Positions 1-6,074 of a DNA stretch of 6,074 bases are shown piece by piece. Position numbers and translations under genes: made by a program. The stretch spans positions 1 to 6,074 of the forward strand of contig WOUX01000067.1 in NCBI GenBank assembly GCA_009773075.1. The letters run 5' to 3'. This DNA comes from a bacterium. Lineage in GTDB: Bacteria; Desulfobacterota; UBA8473. The notes beneath the pieces were generated by a model. That model saw only the letters and a list, made by a program, of their open reading frames with translations, searched no databases and was not told the origin of the DNA. Position 1 is the stretch's first letter, and each line of letters starts with the position of its first letter.

Positions 1-910
1 GTTGAGGCAAGTCACCGGTGATGCCCTCGGCCGGCCACCCGTTACCCTTGAGTTTCCGGGTGAGCCACTCCACTCCGGACTTGGTATTTACAAAGATAAG
101 TACCTGGTTCAAGTCCTCCCTCTTTAGCAAACCCAGGAGTAAAGGGAGTTTCTCCTTTTTGCCAACGTGGAACAGGAACTGTTCAATTCCTTCCACAGTC
201 ACCTCTTCCGGCGTAACGGAGATAAACTCGGGCAGGTTCATGTAATCATAGGTCAGTTCCAGTACGCGGTAGGAGAGGGTGGCAGAGAAGAGCATGGACT
301 GTCTTTTCTCATAATGGGGAAGGTTGCGCAGTATGTAGCGCATGTCTTTGGTAAAACCAAGGTCAAAGAGGCGGTCCGCCTCATCTATGACTACGACTTT
401 AATGCCGGTGGTTTTGAAGATACCCTGCTTTAAATAATCTATGATCCGGCCGGGGGTACAGATGATGATATCTGCTCCTTGACGGAGGGTCTCAGCCTGC
501 TTGTAATAGTCAATGCCTCCAACCACCTGCGCCAGAGTTAAACCTGTGTGACGTCCTAGTATTCTTGCATCCTCGTATATCTGGAGTGCCAATTCTCGGG
601 TGGGAGCAACGATAAGAGCTGAAGGCAGGTTGTTTTTTCGCTTAGGCAGAGCCAAAAGTTTGGTGAAGACGGTTGCAAGAAAGACTGCCGTCTTGCCGGT
701 ACCAGTCTGTGCCTGCCCAGCTATATCTCTGCCAGTCAGGGATACGGGCAAGGCATGAGCCTGAATCGGGGTACAGAAAGTTAATCCTGAATCCCGCAGT
801 CCGGCAAGAACCTCTGGGGGAAGGTTGAGTTCATCGAACCTGGTCTGGGTCAGAAATTTAGGTTTTTCCGCCCGTTGGGTCAGTATCTGCGATTCGGGTT
901 CATCAGACAT
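1..910 (-). CDS. rhlB: RhlB-like DEAD-box ATP-dependent RNA helicase (C-terminus cut by window edge)
   Basis: Cytoplasmic ATP-dependent RNA helicase that unwinds RNA duplexes, for example in RNA turnover or ribosome assembly. The 303 visible codons are open from the ATG at 910 to the window edge. Motifs in order: Q motif with F25 and TPIQ (47-50), Walker A AQTGTGKT (67-74), PTRELA (103-108), GG (131-132), TPGR (152-155), DEAD (176-179), SAT (209-211), then the start of the second RecA lobe with LIFVNT (271-276) and TGDLPQ (298-303). The phrases DEADRLFDLGF, MLFSATLSYRV and TGD-x-x-Q resemble E. coli RhlB more than RhlE or DeaD. About 100 or more C-terminal residues, with motifs V and VI, are missing because the window ends. 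A purine-rich GAGAGAG lies upstream of the start. The gene is about 100 bases from metF, beyond a hairpin and a repeat, so it may be a separate transcription unit. The family call is firm; the RhlB subtype is likely. Confidence 0.93.
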   Translation of the reverse strand, partial: MSDEPESQILTQRAEKPKFLTQTRFDELNLPPEVLAGLRDSGLTFCTPIQAHALPVSLTGRDIAGQAQTGTGKTAVFLATVFTKLLALPKRKNNLPSALIVAPTRELALQIYEDARILGRHTGLTLAQVVGGIDYYKQAETLRQGADIIICTPGRIIDYLKQGIFKTTGIKVVVIDEADRLFDLGFTKDMRYILRNLPHYEKRQSMLFSATLSYRVLELTYDYMNLPEFISVTPEEVTVEGIEQFLFHVGKKEKLPLLLGLLKREDLNQVLIFVNTKSGVEWLTRKLKGNGWPAEGITGDLPQ

Positions 911-922
911 AATTCTCTCTCT

Positions 923-1001
923 GTAACTACTTAGGTGTTTAGGCTGGAGGCTGTTAGTCACGTATAATTTCCTCCTACAGCCTATCGTTCTTCGCAGTTA
1001 C
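923..1001. repeat. Intergenic palindromic repeat, copy A (metF-rhlB gap)
   Basis: This 79-nt element is related to the copy at 3039-3116. On the minus strand both begin GTAACTGC, then share GATAGGCTGTAGG exactly at the same spacing, and both end in a CAG(C/T)CTAAACA...AGTAGT(T/A)AC block. The central 25 or so bases differ. Its outermost bases GTAACT/AGTTAC are inverted. The rest of one arm, TCAGGTG in copy B, is replaced here by GAAGAAC, which pairs locally with flanking sequence. It fills most of the gap between metF and rhlB. Function is unknown; it looks like a small dispersed or MITE-like element. Confidence 0.7.
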
Positions 1002-1008
1002 GAAGAAC
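987..1008 (-). terminator. Hairpin just after metF, possible transcription terminator
   Basis: A perfect 8-bp inverted repeat, GTTCTTCG / CGAAGAAC (987-994 and 1001-1008), encloses a 6-nt loop and begins 3 nt after the metF stop codon. The position suits the end of the met operon. However, no T-run follows it in the minus direction; the TTTT is on the plus-strand side. It is therefore not a canonical intrinsic terminator for metF. It also overlaps the end of repeat copy A and may simply be part of that element. Confidence 0.4.
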
Positions 1009-1011
1009 CTT

Positions 1012-1899
1012 TTAAGCAAGACCAGCAGCCGCCAGGATGTCAGGTACCTTCCCTTCTTTCCCTATAGCCATTATATGTACTCCATCGCAAATATTCTCAT
1101 CTTTGAGGGTTTTAATCATACGTCCTGCTATTTCGATACCCTTTTCCAGTGCCTTTCCCTTTTCAGCACTCGCCATTTCGTCTATTAAATCCTTGGGAAC
1201 GAAAATCCCGGGCACGTTGGCGTTCATATACTTTGCCATACCTGAGGAGACAAGAAGCACTATGCCCGCGAGTATCTTTACATTGAACTGCCGTGCATAT
1301 TTCATAAATTTTTTAAAATTGTCCAGATCATATATGGCCTGAGTCTGGAAGAACTCCGCACCGGCCTTTATCTTTTTCTCAAACTTAAGAAGTTGAGGTT
1401 CAATGGGGTTGGCCTCAGGGGTTACGATAGCCCCGGCACAGAACCTGGCTGCCCCCTTTAATTCATTTCCCCCCAGGTCTTTTCCACTTTCAAGTAGCCT
1501 AACAGTCTTAAGCAGGAGCACTGAATCAAGATCGAAAACCGGCATAGCCTCCACATGGTCACCCACAGTTATATAATCTCCGGTTAAACAGAGAACAGTG
1601 TTTATACCCAAAATATTCGCACTGATCAAGTCCGACTCTAATGCCAACCTGTTTCTGTCTCTACACGTCATTTGAAGGATGGGTTCTCCGCCCTTTTCCT
1701 TAATTATATGAGATACAGATATAGACGAAAGCCTCATTACCGAACTCTGATTATCAGTAACGTTGAGGCCGTCCACTTTGTCTTTAAGGAGATCTATATG
1801 GTGAAGCATCTCTTCTATATCAGTTCCCTTAGGGGGACCTACCTCTGCGGTTACAACAAATTTTCCGGATTCAAGAGCCTCTTTAAATGACTTTGCCAT
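1012..1899 (-). CDS. metF: Methylenetetrahydrofolate reductase catalytic subunit MetF
   Basis: Reduces 5,10-methylene-THF to 5-methyl-THF on FAD in the cytoplasm. In this context it probably serves the methyl branch of the Wood-Ljungdahl pathway rather than only methionine synthesis. The 295-residue protein has normal family length and reads as a complete TIM barrel. E19 in TAEVGPPKG is the expected catalytic acid (E28 in E. coli). NVTDNQ (46-51), LTGD (105-108, the LRGD equivalent), the QTQAIYD strand (185-191) and the C-terminal DGVHIMAIG (272-280) are family landmarks. The ATG at 1899 lies 3 nt after the metV stop. It is preceded at a 6-nt spacing by a strong AAAGGAG at 1906-1912, inside the end of metV, so the two genes are tightly coupled. 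The MetV/HdrA/MvhD neighbours indicate that electrons arrive through an Fe-S relay instead of directly from NADH. Confidence 0.95.
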   Translation of the reverse strand: MAKSFKEALESGKFVVTAEVGPPKGTDIEEMLHHIDLLKDKVDGLNVTDNQSSVMRLSSISVSHIIKEKGGEPILQMTCRDRNRLALESDLISANILGINTVLCLTGDYITVGDHVEAMPVFDLDSVLLLKTVRLLESGKDLGGNELKGAARFCAGAIVTPEANPIEPQLLKFEKKIKAGAEFFQTQAIYDLDNFKKFMKYARQFNVKILAGIVLLVSSGMAKYMNANVPGIFVPKDLIDEMASAEKGKALEKGIEIAGRMIKTLKDENICDGVHIMAIGKEGKVPDILAAAGLA

Positions 1900-1902
1900 G
1901 AA

Positions 1903-2571
1903 TTACTCCTTTTCTTTGAAAGCTTCGTGGATTCTCCGCCCGGGTCTGGTTTGAACATTGTATTTCTTAGCAGGAAATATCTCTCGGATACTGTCGAGTC
2001 TGCCAAGTTTGTTTAACCTATTATATATGAGGGTCCATGCACAGTCTTTTTCTTTAGACACCTCACATTTCCCATCGTTTGTACCACCACAGGGGCCGTT
2101 TAAAAGGCCCTTGGCGCATATGGTAACAGGGCAGATTCCACCTGTCTCAGCCAGCACACAATCGCTGCATGCCCTGCATCTTTCAGTCCATACCCCTTCC
2201 CCTTCTGTGACACCGATGAATCGGGTATTCGTTGCGGGAAGGACTATCTTATGGTCATACATCTCAGCCAAAAATTGAACTCCAGCGCCGCATGCCATAG
2301 ACACAACCACATCATAATTCTCTATCTTGTCCTTCAGGAGTTCCAGGTATTCTCTATCGCACTGTCTTTCTAAGGTTGTTTCTCCAAGCTCTATTTTCTT
2401 TCCTTCTTTTCCTGCCGCCATTCGGAGCTGAGAAGCAAGTATCTCAACCTCTTTTTCTCCTCCAACCATACAGACTGAAACACATTCACCGCAACCAACT
2501 ATTAAAACTCTCTCAAAACCCTCAAGCATGGCCTTGATATCATCAAAAGGCTTTCTATCTGCAACTATCAT
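1903..2571 (-). CDS. metV: MetV, cysteine-rich Fe-S partner subunit of methylene-THF reductase
   Basis: Small partner of MetF in acetogen-type methylene-THF reductase (MTHFR C-terminal-domain family). In characterised MetFV complexes it is a required Fe-S electron-transfer subunit. The 222-residue protein has 13 cysteines. They include GCGECVSVC (C27, C30, C34), C71, C94, a CxxCxxC run at C132/C135/C138, the family signature GGICPVTICAKGLLNGPCGG (C147, C152, C161), C169 and C177. The cysteine-rich block implies one or more [4Fe-4S] clusters; which residues bind each cluster is inference. It starts at the ATG at 2571, close behind a GAGAGGG purine tract, 20 nt after mvhD, and ends 3 nt before metF. 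The order mvhD-metV-metF matches complexes described in acetogens. No membrane segment or signal peptide is seen. Confidence 0.93.
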   Translation of the reverse strand: MIVADRKPFDDIKAMLEGFERVLIVGCGECVSVCMVGGEKEVEILASQLRMAAGKEGKKIELGETTLERQCDREYLELLKDKIENYDVVVSMACGAGVQFLAEMYDHKIVLPATNTRFIGVTEGEGVWTERCRACSDCVLAETGGICPVTICAKGLLNGPCGGTNDGKCEVSKEKDCAWTLIYNRLNKLGRLDSIREIFPAKKYNVQTRPGRRIHEAFKEKE

Positions 2572-2591
2572 AAAACCCTCTCTTACGGAAT

Positions 2592-3011
2592 TTATTTTCC
2601 CTTTGGCATTAATGGATTCGGACCAAGTTCTCTTGCCCTTTCTGTCATCTCATCTGCCGCACCTGTAAATTTTTGGGCATCTGATGCACCCATATTGAAC
2701 ATTTCTACCCTTCTACTGTCAATGCCAATCTCATCCAGCAGCTTTTTAGCGTATTGCACCTGCTTCTTTGCCCTCAGATTTCCTTCCAGGAAATGACATT
2801 CTCCTTCCTCTCACCCGGCAACAAAGACAGCATCTGCCCCACCTTCAAACGCCTTTAACAAATGTATTACGTCTACCTTACCGGTACACATGAGCTTTAC
2901 AATCCTGACGTTTGGGGAGTACTGGAGCCTCATGGAACCTGCTAAATCTGCAGCAGAATAGGCACAGTACTGACAGCAAAAGGCAACAACTTTCGGCTCA
3001 AATTCATTCAT
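2592..3011 (-). CDS. mvhD: MvhD-type [2Fe-2S] hydrogenase delta subunit, selenoprotein with in-frame UGA
   Basis: Electron-transfer subunit of the MvhD/FrhD/VhuD family, which passes electrons between HdrA and a partner enzyme. The 139-residue product has FCCQYC (C12, C13, C16), C42, then selenocysteine at position 67 (TGA, 2811-2813) and C72 in AGU-EEGECHFLEGN. Family members usually have Cys at the Sec position. After the TGA the same frame stays open for 72 codons of typical MvhD sequence, ending ELGPNPLMPKGK at a TAA. Total length is normal for the family, about 140 residues. A SECIS-like hairpin follows the TGA. I chose the ATG at 3011 over the TTG at 3035 because AAGGA lies 9 nt upstream and family proteins begin close to EPKVVAFCC. 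A plain nonsense mutation or read error is the alternative, but the codon's position on a conserved metal-ligand Cys makes Sec far more likely. Confidence 0.9.
2778..2794 (-). promoter_or_regulatory. Candidate bacterial SECIS element for mvhD
   Basis: A 6-bp stem, ATTTCC / GGAAAT, encloses the 5-nt loop TGGAA and starts 16 nt downstream of the UGA at 2811-2813, within the coding sequence. Bacterial SECIS elements are short hairpins directly 3' of the UGA with a G in the first two loop positions, and this one has G at loop position 2. It would recruit SelB with Sec-tRNA. The stem is AU-rich and I see no good lower-stem extension, so the structure is plausible but not proven. Confidence 0.65.
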
Positions 3012-3020
3012 ATATCGTCT

Positions 3021-3025
3021 TCCTT
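3021..3025 (-). promoter_or_regulatory. Ribosome binding site that fixes the mvhD start
   Basis: AAGGA, within a longer AAAAGGAAGA, lies 9 nt before the ATG at 3011. It supports that start over the upstream in-frame TTG at 3035, which would place this purine tract inside the coding sequence. Confidence 0.65.
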
Positions 3026-3038
3026 TTCTACCCAAATT

Positions 3039-3116
3039 GTTACTACTCAGGTTGTTTAGACTGTACTCTGAAGGCTACAGGCTAACTGCCTACAGCCTAT
3101 CCACCTGAGCAGTTAC
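3039..3116. repeat. Intergenic palindromic repeat, copy B (hdrA-mvhD gap)
   Basis: A 78-nt palindromic element between hdrA and mvhD. The outer arms GTTACTACTCAGGT (3039-3052) and ACCTGAGCAGTTAC (3103-3116) are inverted at 12 of 14 positions. Inner arms ggctacaggc (3073-3082) and gcctacagcc (3088-3097) pair at 8 of 10 around a 5-nt loop. The core is built from GGCTACA/GCCTACA-like heptamer words. Copy A at 923-1001 shares its ends and part of the core. No room exists for a transposase, so it would be non-autonomous if mobile. Confidence 0.75.
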
Positions 3117-3122
3117 CCTAAA

Positions 3123-6074
3123 TTAGCACAAGACCGCACACTTTGCCAGAACCTGATTGTCCTTGTAATTCTGAAGGCTTATAGCCTTCCTCGGACAGGC
3201 CGAAGCACAGATACCACATCCCTGGCATGATGCTGCTTCTATTACTGCCACTCCTTCTTCATTTATAGACGGAACATCAAAGGGGCATACCCTGACACAG
3301 GTAAGACATGCGGCGCACCTCTCCTGATCAACCACTGATATCATCCCGCTCACATACATCTGATCTTTAGAGAGAACTGTACAGGCTCTGGCAACCGCTC
3401 CCCTGGCTTGAGATATGCTTTCCTCTATGAATTTCGGTGAATGGGCTAATCCACACAGATAGATGCCATCATTAGAGAAATCCAATGGTCGCAACTTCAT
3501 ATGGGCTTCCAGAAAATAGCCGTCCATATTGAGGGGCAGCTTAAATGTGGTAGCTAGGTCGGGAGCATCAGGACGGGGATGGATTCCCGCGCTTAACACA
3601 AGGCAATCTGGTTTTAAAGTAATCTCTGCTCCCAGGGTTTCATCGAATACCTCCAGATCAAGCCGGCCGTTGGAAGAGGTAACCTTCGGTTTTCTATCTG
3701 CATTGTATCGGATAAATACTACACCGGCCTCTCTTGCTTTTTTATAGTAAAGTTCCTTGAAGGCATATGTCCTTATATCCCTGTAAAGGACATAAACATT
3801 AATATCCGGATTAATCTCCTTAAGCTTAATGGCGTTCTTTACTGCTTCTGTGCAACACACCCGGCTACAGAACTGGTGTGCATCGTCTCTGGAACCCACG
3901 CATTGAATCATGACAACATCTTTTATATCTTTAAACTCCTCTTTAGATGCCGCTATCTTTTTTTCCAATTCTCGCTGGGTCAATACCCTTTCATCTTGCC
4001 CATACAGGTACTCTGTTGGTCTGTACTCAACCCCTCCTGTAGCAATTATCACCACACCGTGCTCCAACTCATTTAAGTCCCCGCCAGTGGAAACCCTGGT
4101 CTTAAAGTTTCCTACATGACCAGAGAATTCAACTATATGGGAATTCTTAAAGACCTTTATCCTATCCTGGTTCTCTACCTGTTGAATCAAGTATTCAACA
4201 TGCTTACTGGGCTCCATTCCATCCAGAGTGTAATGCAGATCCCTGGCATTACCACCAAGCTCACTCGTCTTTTCAACAAGGTAGGTCTCGTACCCTTGAG
4301 AAGCCAGAGAAAGGGCAGCGGTCATACCAGTTACCCCCCCTCCCACGACAAGACCACGGGGAATAACGTTGAAAGGAAGTTCCTGCAAAGGCTCCAATGT
4401 ATTGGCTCTGGACACGGCCATCCGGATTAAATCCTTTGCCTTCTCAGTAGCCTCGGCGGGGTGATTCGCATGAACCCAGGAACATTGATCCCTGATATTT
4501 GCCATTTCAAACAAGTACTTGTTAAGCCCCGCCTCTCTCAGGGTATCCTGGAAAAGGGGTTCGTGGGTTCTTGGAGTGCATGATGCCACAACCACTCTGT
4601 TTATACCCTTTTCCTTTATAATATCTATCATATTACTGGTGGTGTCAGTAGAACACGTAAAGAGATTCTCTTCAGCATGAACGACCCCTTTAAGTGTCTT
4701 GGCATATTCGGCTACCTCAGGGACATCTACAACCCTTGCTATATTTGTCCCGCATCTACAGACAAAAACCCCTACCCTTTCTTCCTCAGAAGCGATTTCC
4801 CTTTCAGGGGGATAGGTTTTTTCTTTGACCATACTCCCCCTTTCACTGGAAAGGAGCTCTGAAGATAGACATGCAGCGCTGCTTGCCGTCATCACTGCTT
4901 CCGGAATGTCCATAGGCGCTTCAAAGGCACCGGCAACATAAACCCCTGGCCTCGATGTTACATTGGGTGCAAGGGTTTTAGTCTCGCAGAAGCCATACTG
5001 ATTCAGTTGTACTGAGAGCTTTTCAGCCAATTCCCTCGTACCGGGTGACGGCACCAGACCAACGGATAATACTACCATGTCAAACGCTTCTTCTTTGATC
5101 TGGTCGTCATCAGCGGTGTACTTCATAAGAAGGCTGTTGGTCTTTTGAAGCTCTTTTACACTTGAGACAATACTCTTTATATATCTCACCCCGTATTTTT
5201 TCTTTGCCGTCTCATAGTAGGACTCGAAACCCTTTCCAAATGCCCGTATATCGTTATAGAAAACAGTCGCTTCAAGACCTTCTACATGGTCTATTGCCAT
5301 GATTGCTTCCTTTGTTGCATACATGCAGCAGACCGATGAACAGTACTCTTTGCCGCAAGAGGCATCACGAGAACCTACACATTGAATCCAGGCTACCTTC
5401 TTGGGGGTGGTTTGATCCGAGGGGCGTAAAACATGACCATGGTAAGGGCCTGAAGCCGACAGTATCCTTTCAAACTCCAGACTTGTGACTACATTCTTCA
5501 TCCTGCCATAACCATATTCTCCTTTTATATCTGCATGGAACTCTTCATATCCCGGGGTTAATATTATAGAGCCTACACCTATATCAACAAGCTCCTCCTT
5601 CATCTGGTGGTTTATGGCCTTTGCAGTGCATGCCTCAACACAACGTAAACACTCACTGCAAATACCACAATTCAAGCATCTACTTGCTTCTTCAATGGCT
5701 TGAGACTCAGAAAACCCCAACTGAACTTCATTAAAACTGCCTATCCTCTCTTTCACAGAGAGTCTTGGCATTTTCTGGCGGGCTGATCTCTCGATTCCGT
5801 GGGTATCTACCTCTATTTCCTCCTGCACATCACCCCTGCCTTCGTGCAGATCCTCTCCCTTTAAATACCTTTCAATAGAAACAGCGGCTTCCTTACCGGC
5901 AGCAATAGCTTCTATAACAGTGGCTGGGCCTGAAGCAGCATCTCCCCCTGCAAATATCCCTGGTATATTTGTAGCATAAGTAATCGAATCTATCTCAATG
6001 GTATCCCCTTTGGCCAGCTTTAGTCCAATCTCCGGTGCCATAAATGCCGTATCTAGAGACTGACCTATAGCCGG
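3123..6074 (-). CDS. hdrA: HdrA-type fusion: GltD-like tail, two HdrA modules and 2x[4Fe-4S] (N-terminus outside window)
   Basis: Flavin/Fe-S electron-transfer subunit, probably the NAD(P)H-oxidising and possibly electron-bifurcating core of the methylene-THF reductase complex. The frame is open to the window edge, so the ATG at 6041 is internal: 11 upstream codons (PAIGQSLDTAF) already fit the family. Counting from that Met: GltD-like FAD tail with GIFAGGD (28-34); cysteine cluster C122, C125, C128, C131, C134, C138; a partial HdrA module with IQCVGSRD and CSSVCCM (219-240); a full HdrA module starting VGVFVCRCG (423-431), with C463, C488, the FAD site GGGVTGM (567-573), GGNA (596-599), IQCVGSRDD and CSRVCC (712-730); then two [4Fe-4S] motifs, C909/C912/C915/C919P and C939/C942/C945/C949P. 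The CVGSR...CCxxAxKxA block occurs twice, indicating module duplication. No internal stop was found. Family assignment is firm; electron donor and bifurcation are inference. Confidence 0.93.
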   Translation of the reverse strand, partial: PAIGQSLDTAFMAPEIGLKLAKGDTIEIDSITYATNIPGIFAGGDAASGPATVIEAIAAGKEAAVSIERYLKGEDLHEGRGDVQEEIEVDTHGIERSARQKMPRLSVKERIGSFNEVQLGFSESQAIEEASRCLNCGICSECLRCVEACTAKAINHQMKEELVDIGVGSIILTPGYEEFHADIKGEYGYGRMKNVVTSLEFERILSASGPYHGHVLRPSDQTTPKKVAWIQCVGSRDASCGKEYCSSVCCMYATKEAIMAIDHVEGLEATVFYNDIRAFGKGFESYYETAKKKYGVRYIKSIVSSVKELQKTNSLLMKYTADDDQIKEEAFDMVVLSVGLVPSPGTRELAEKLSVQLNQYGFCETKTLAPNVTSRPGVYVAGAFEAPMDIPEAVMTASSAACLSSELLSSERGSMVKEKTYPPEREIASEEERVGVFVCRCGTNIARVVDVPEVAEYAKTLKGVVHAEENLFTCSTDTTSNMIDIIKEKGINRVVVASCTPRTHEPLFQDTLREAGLNKYLFEMANIRDQCSWVHANHPAEATEKAKDLIRMAVSRANTLEPLQELPFNVIPRGLVVGGGVTGMTAALSLASQGYETYLVEKTSELGGNARDLHYTLDGMEPSKHVEYLIQQVENQDRIKVFKNSHIVEFSGHVGNFKTRVSTGGDLNELEHGVVIIATGGVEYRPTEYLYGQDERVLTQRELEKKIAASKEEFKDIKDVVMIQCVGSRDDAHQFCSRVCCTEAVKNAIKLKEINPDINVYVLYRDIRTYAFKELYYKKAREAGVVFIRYNADRKPKVTSSNGRLDLEVFDETLGAEITLKPDCLVLSAGIHPRPDAPDLATTFKLPLNMDGYFLEAHMKLRPLDFSNDGIYLCGLAHSPKFIEESISQARGAVARACTVLSKDQMYVSGMISVVDQERCAACLTCVRVCPFDVPSINEEGVAVIEAASCQGCGICASACPRKAISLQNYKDNQVLAKCAVLC

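Noticed and set aside
18..433. Overlapping plus-strand open frames of 75 and 88 codons
   Set aside because: They lie opposite the well-conserved helicase coding sequence and show no recognisable protein features.
923..1001. CRISPR repeats or a small RNA gene
   Set aside because: Only one unit is present per gap, with no spacer array and no evidence of a promoter and terminator around it; a palindromic dispersed element explains both copies better.
911..1011. A sigma-70 promoter for rhlB around the TATACG at about 961-966 (minus strand)
   Set aside because: The TATACG is inside the repeat's variable core and no convincing -35 box is seen at the right spacing.
2811..3035. A short 74-residue MvhD-like gene ending at the TGA, i.e. 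a truncated or pseudogene copy
   Set aside because: The same frame continues with typical MvhD sequence to a natural stop at 2592-2594, the TGA sits at a conserved Cys position and a SECIS-like hairpin follows. The TTG start at 3035 is also poorer than the ATG at 3011 with its AAGGA.
4116..4430. Plus-strand open frame of 104 codons, and similar ones at 1037-1342, 1958-2278, 3529-3747, 3876-4119, 4677-4862 and 5303-5488
   Set aside because: All are antisense to hdrA, metV or metF, whose family motifs run unbroken through these regions; the plus-strand translations look random.
6039..6041. ATG at 6041 as the true start of the HdrA protein
   Set aside because: The frame continues upstream to the window edge with family-like residues (PAIGQSLDTAF), and the following residues are already the C-terminal part of a GltD-like domain.

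Overview
The window reads as part of an anaerobic bacterial energy-metabolism locus. Every gene I can support lies on the minus strand. Transcription therefore runs from high to low coordinates: an HdrA-type flavin/iron-sulfur protein (3123-6074, N-terminus outside the window), an MvhD-type selenoprotein (2592-3011), MetV (1903-2571), MetF (1012-1899), then an RhlB-like DEAD-box RNA helicase (1-910, C-terminus outside the window).

The first four genes match the gene content known for the acetogen methylenetetrahydrofolate (methylene-THF) reductase complex: MetF and MetV with HdrA, HdrB, HdrC and MvhD, as in Moorella thermoacetica. In that scheme HdrA takes electrons from NAD(P)H through flavin and Fe-S clusters. 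MvhD and MetV relay them, and MetF reduces methylene-THF to methyl-THF in the methyl branch of the Wood-Ljungdahl pathway. HdrB and HdrC are not in the window and could lie upstream, beyond position 6074. Here HdrA is part of a large fusion: the tail of a GltD-like NAD(P)H:FAD module, a cysteine-rich Fe-S segment, a partial HdrA module, a full HdrA module, and two C-terminal [4Fe-4S] motifs.

The key reading is that mvhD contains an in-frame TGA at 2811-2813. It sits where the family has a conserved cysteine, the family sequence resumes directly after it, and a small hairpin of bacterial SECIS type follows 16 nt downstream. I annotate it as selenocysteine, so the gene is one intact 139-residue CDS and not a truncated gene.

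Two roughly 78-nt copies of a palindromic intergenic repeat are present, one between hdrA and mvhD (3039-3116) and one between metF and rhlB (923-1001). Their ends are conserved and their centres differ, as expected for a small dispersed, possibly mobilised, element.

The gene set (Wood-Ljungdahl-type MetFV, Hdr/Mvh modules, selenoprotein, RhlB-like helicase) suggests a strict anaerobe of Desulfobacterota type or a similar acetogenic or sulfate-reducing lineage. I cannot place it more precisely from sequence alone. No stretch over 300 bases lacks a gene; the largest gaps are about 110 and 100 bases and are mostly filled by the repeat.
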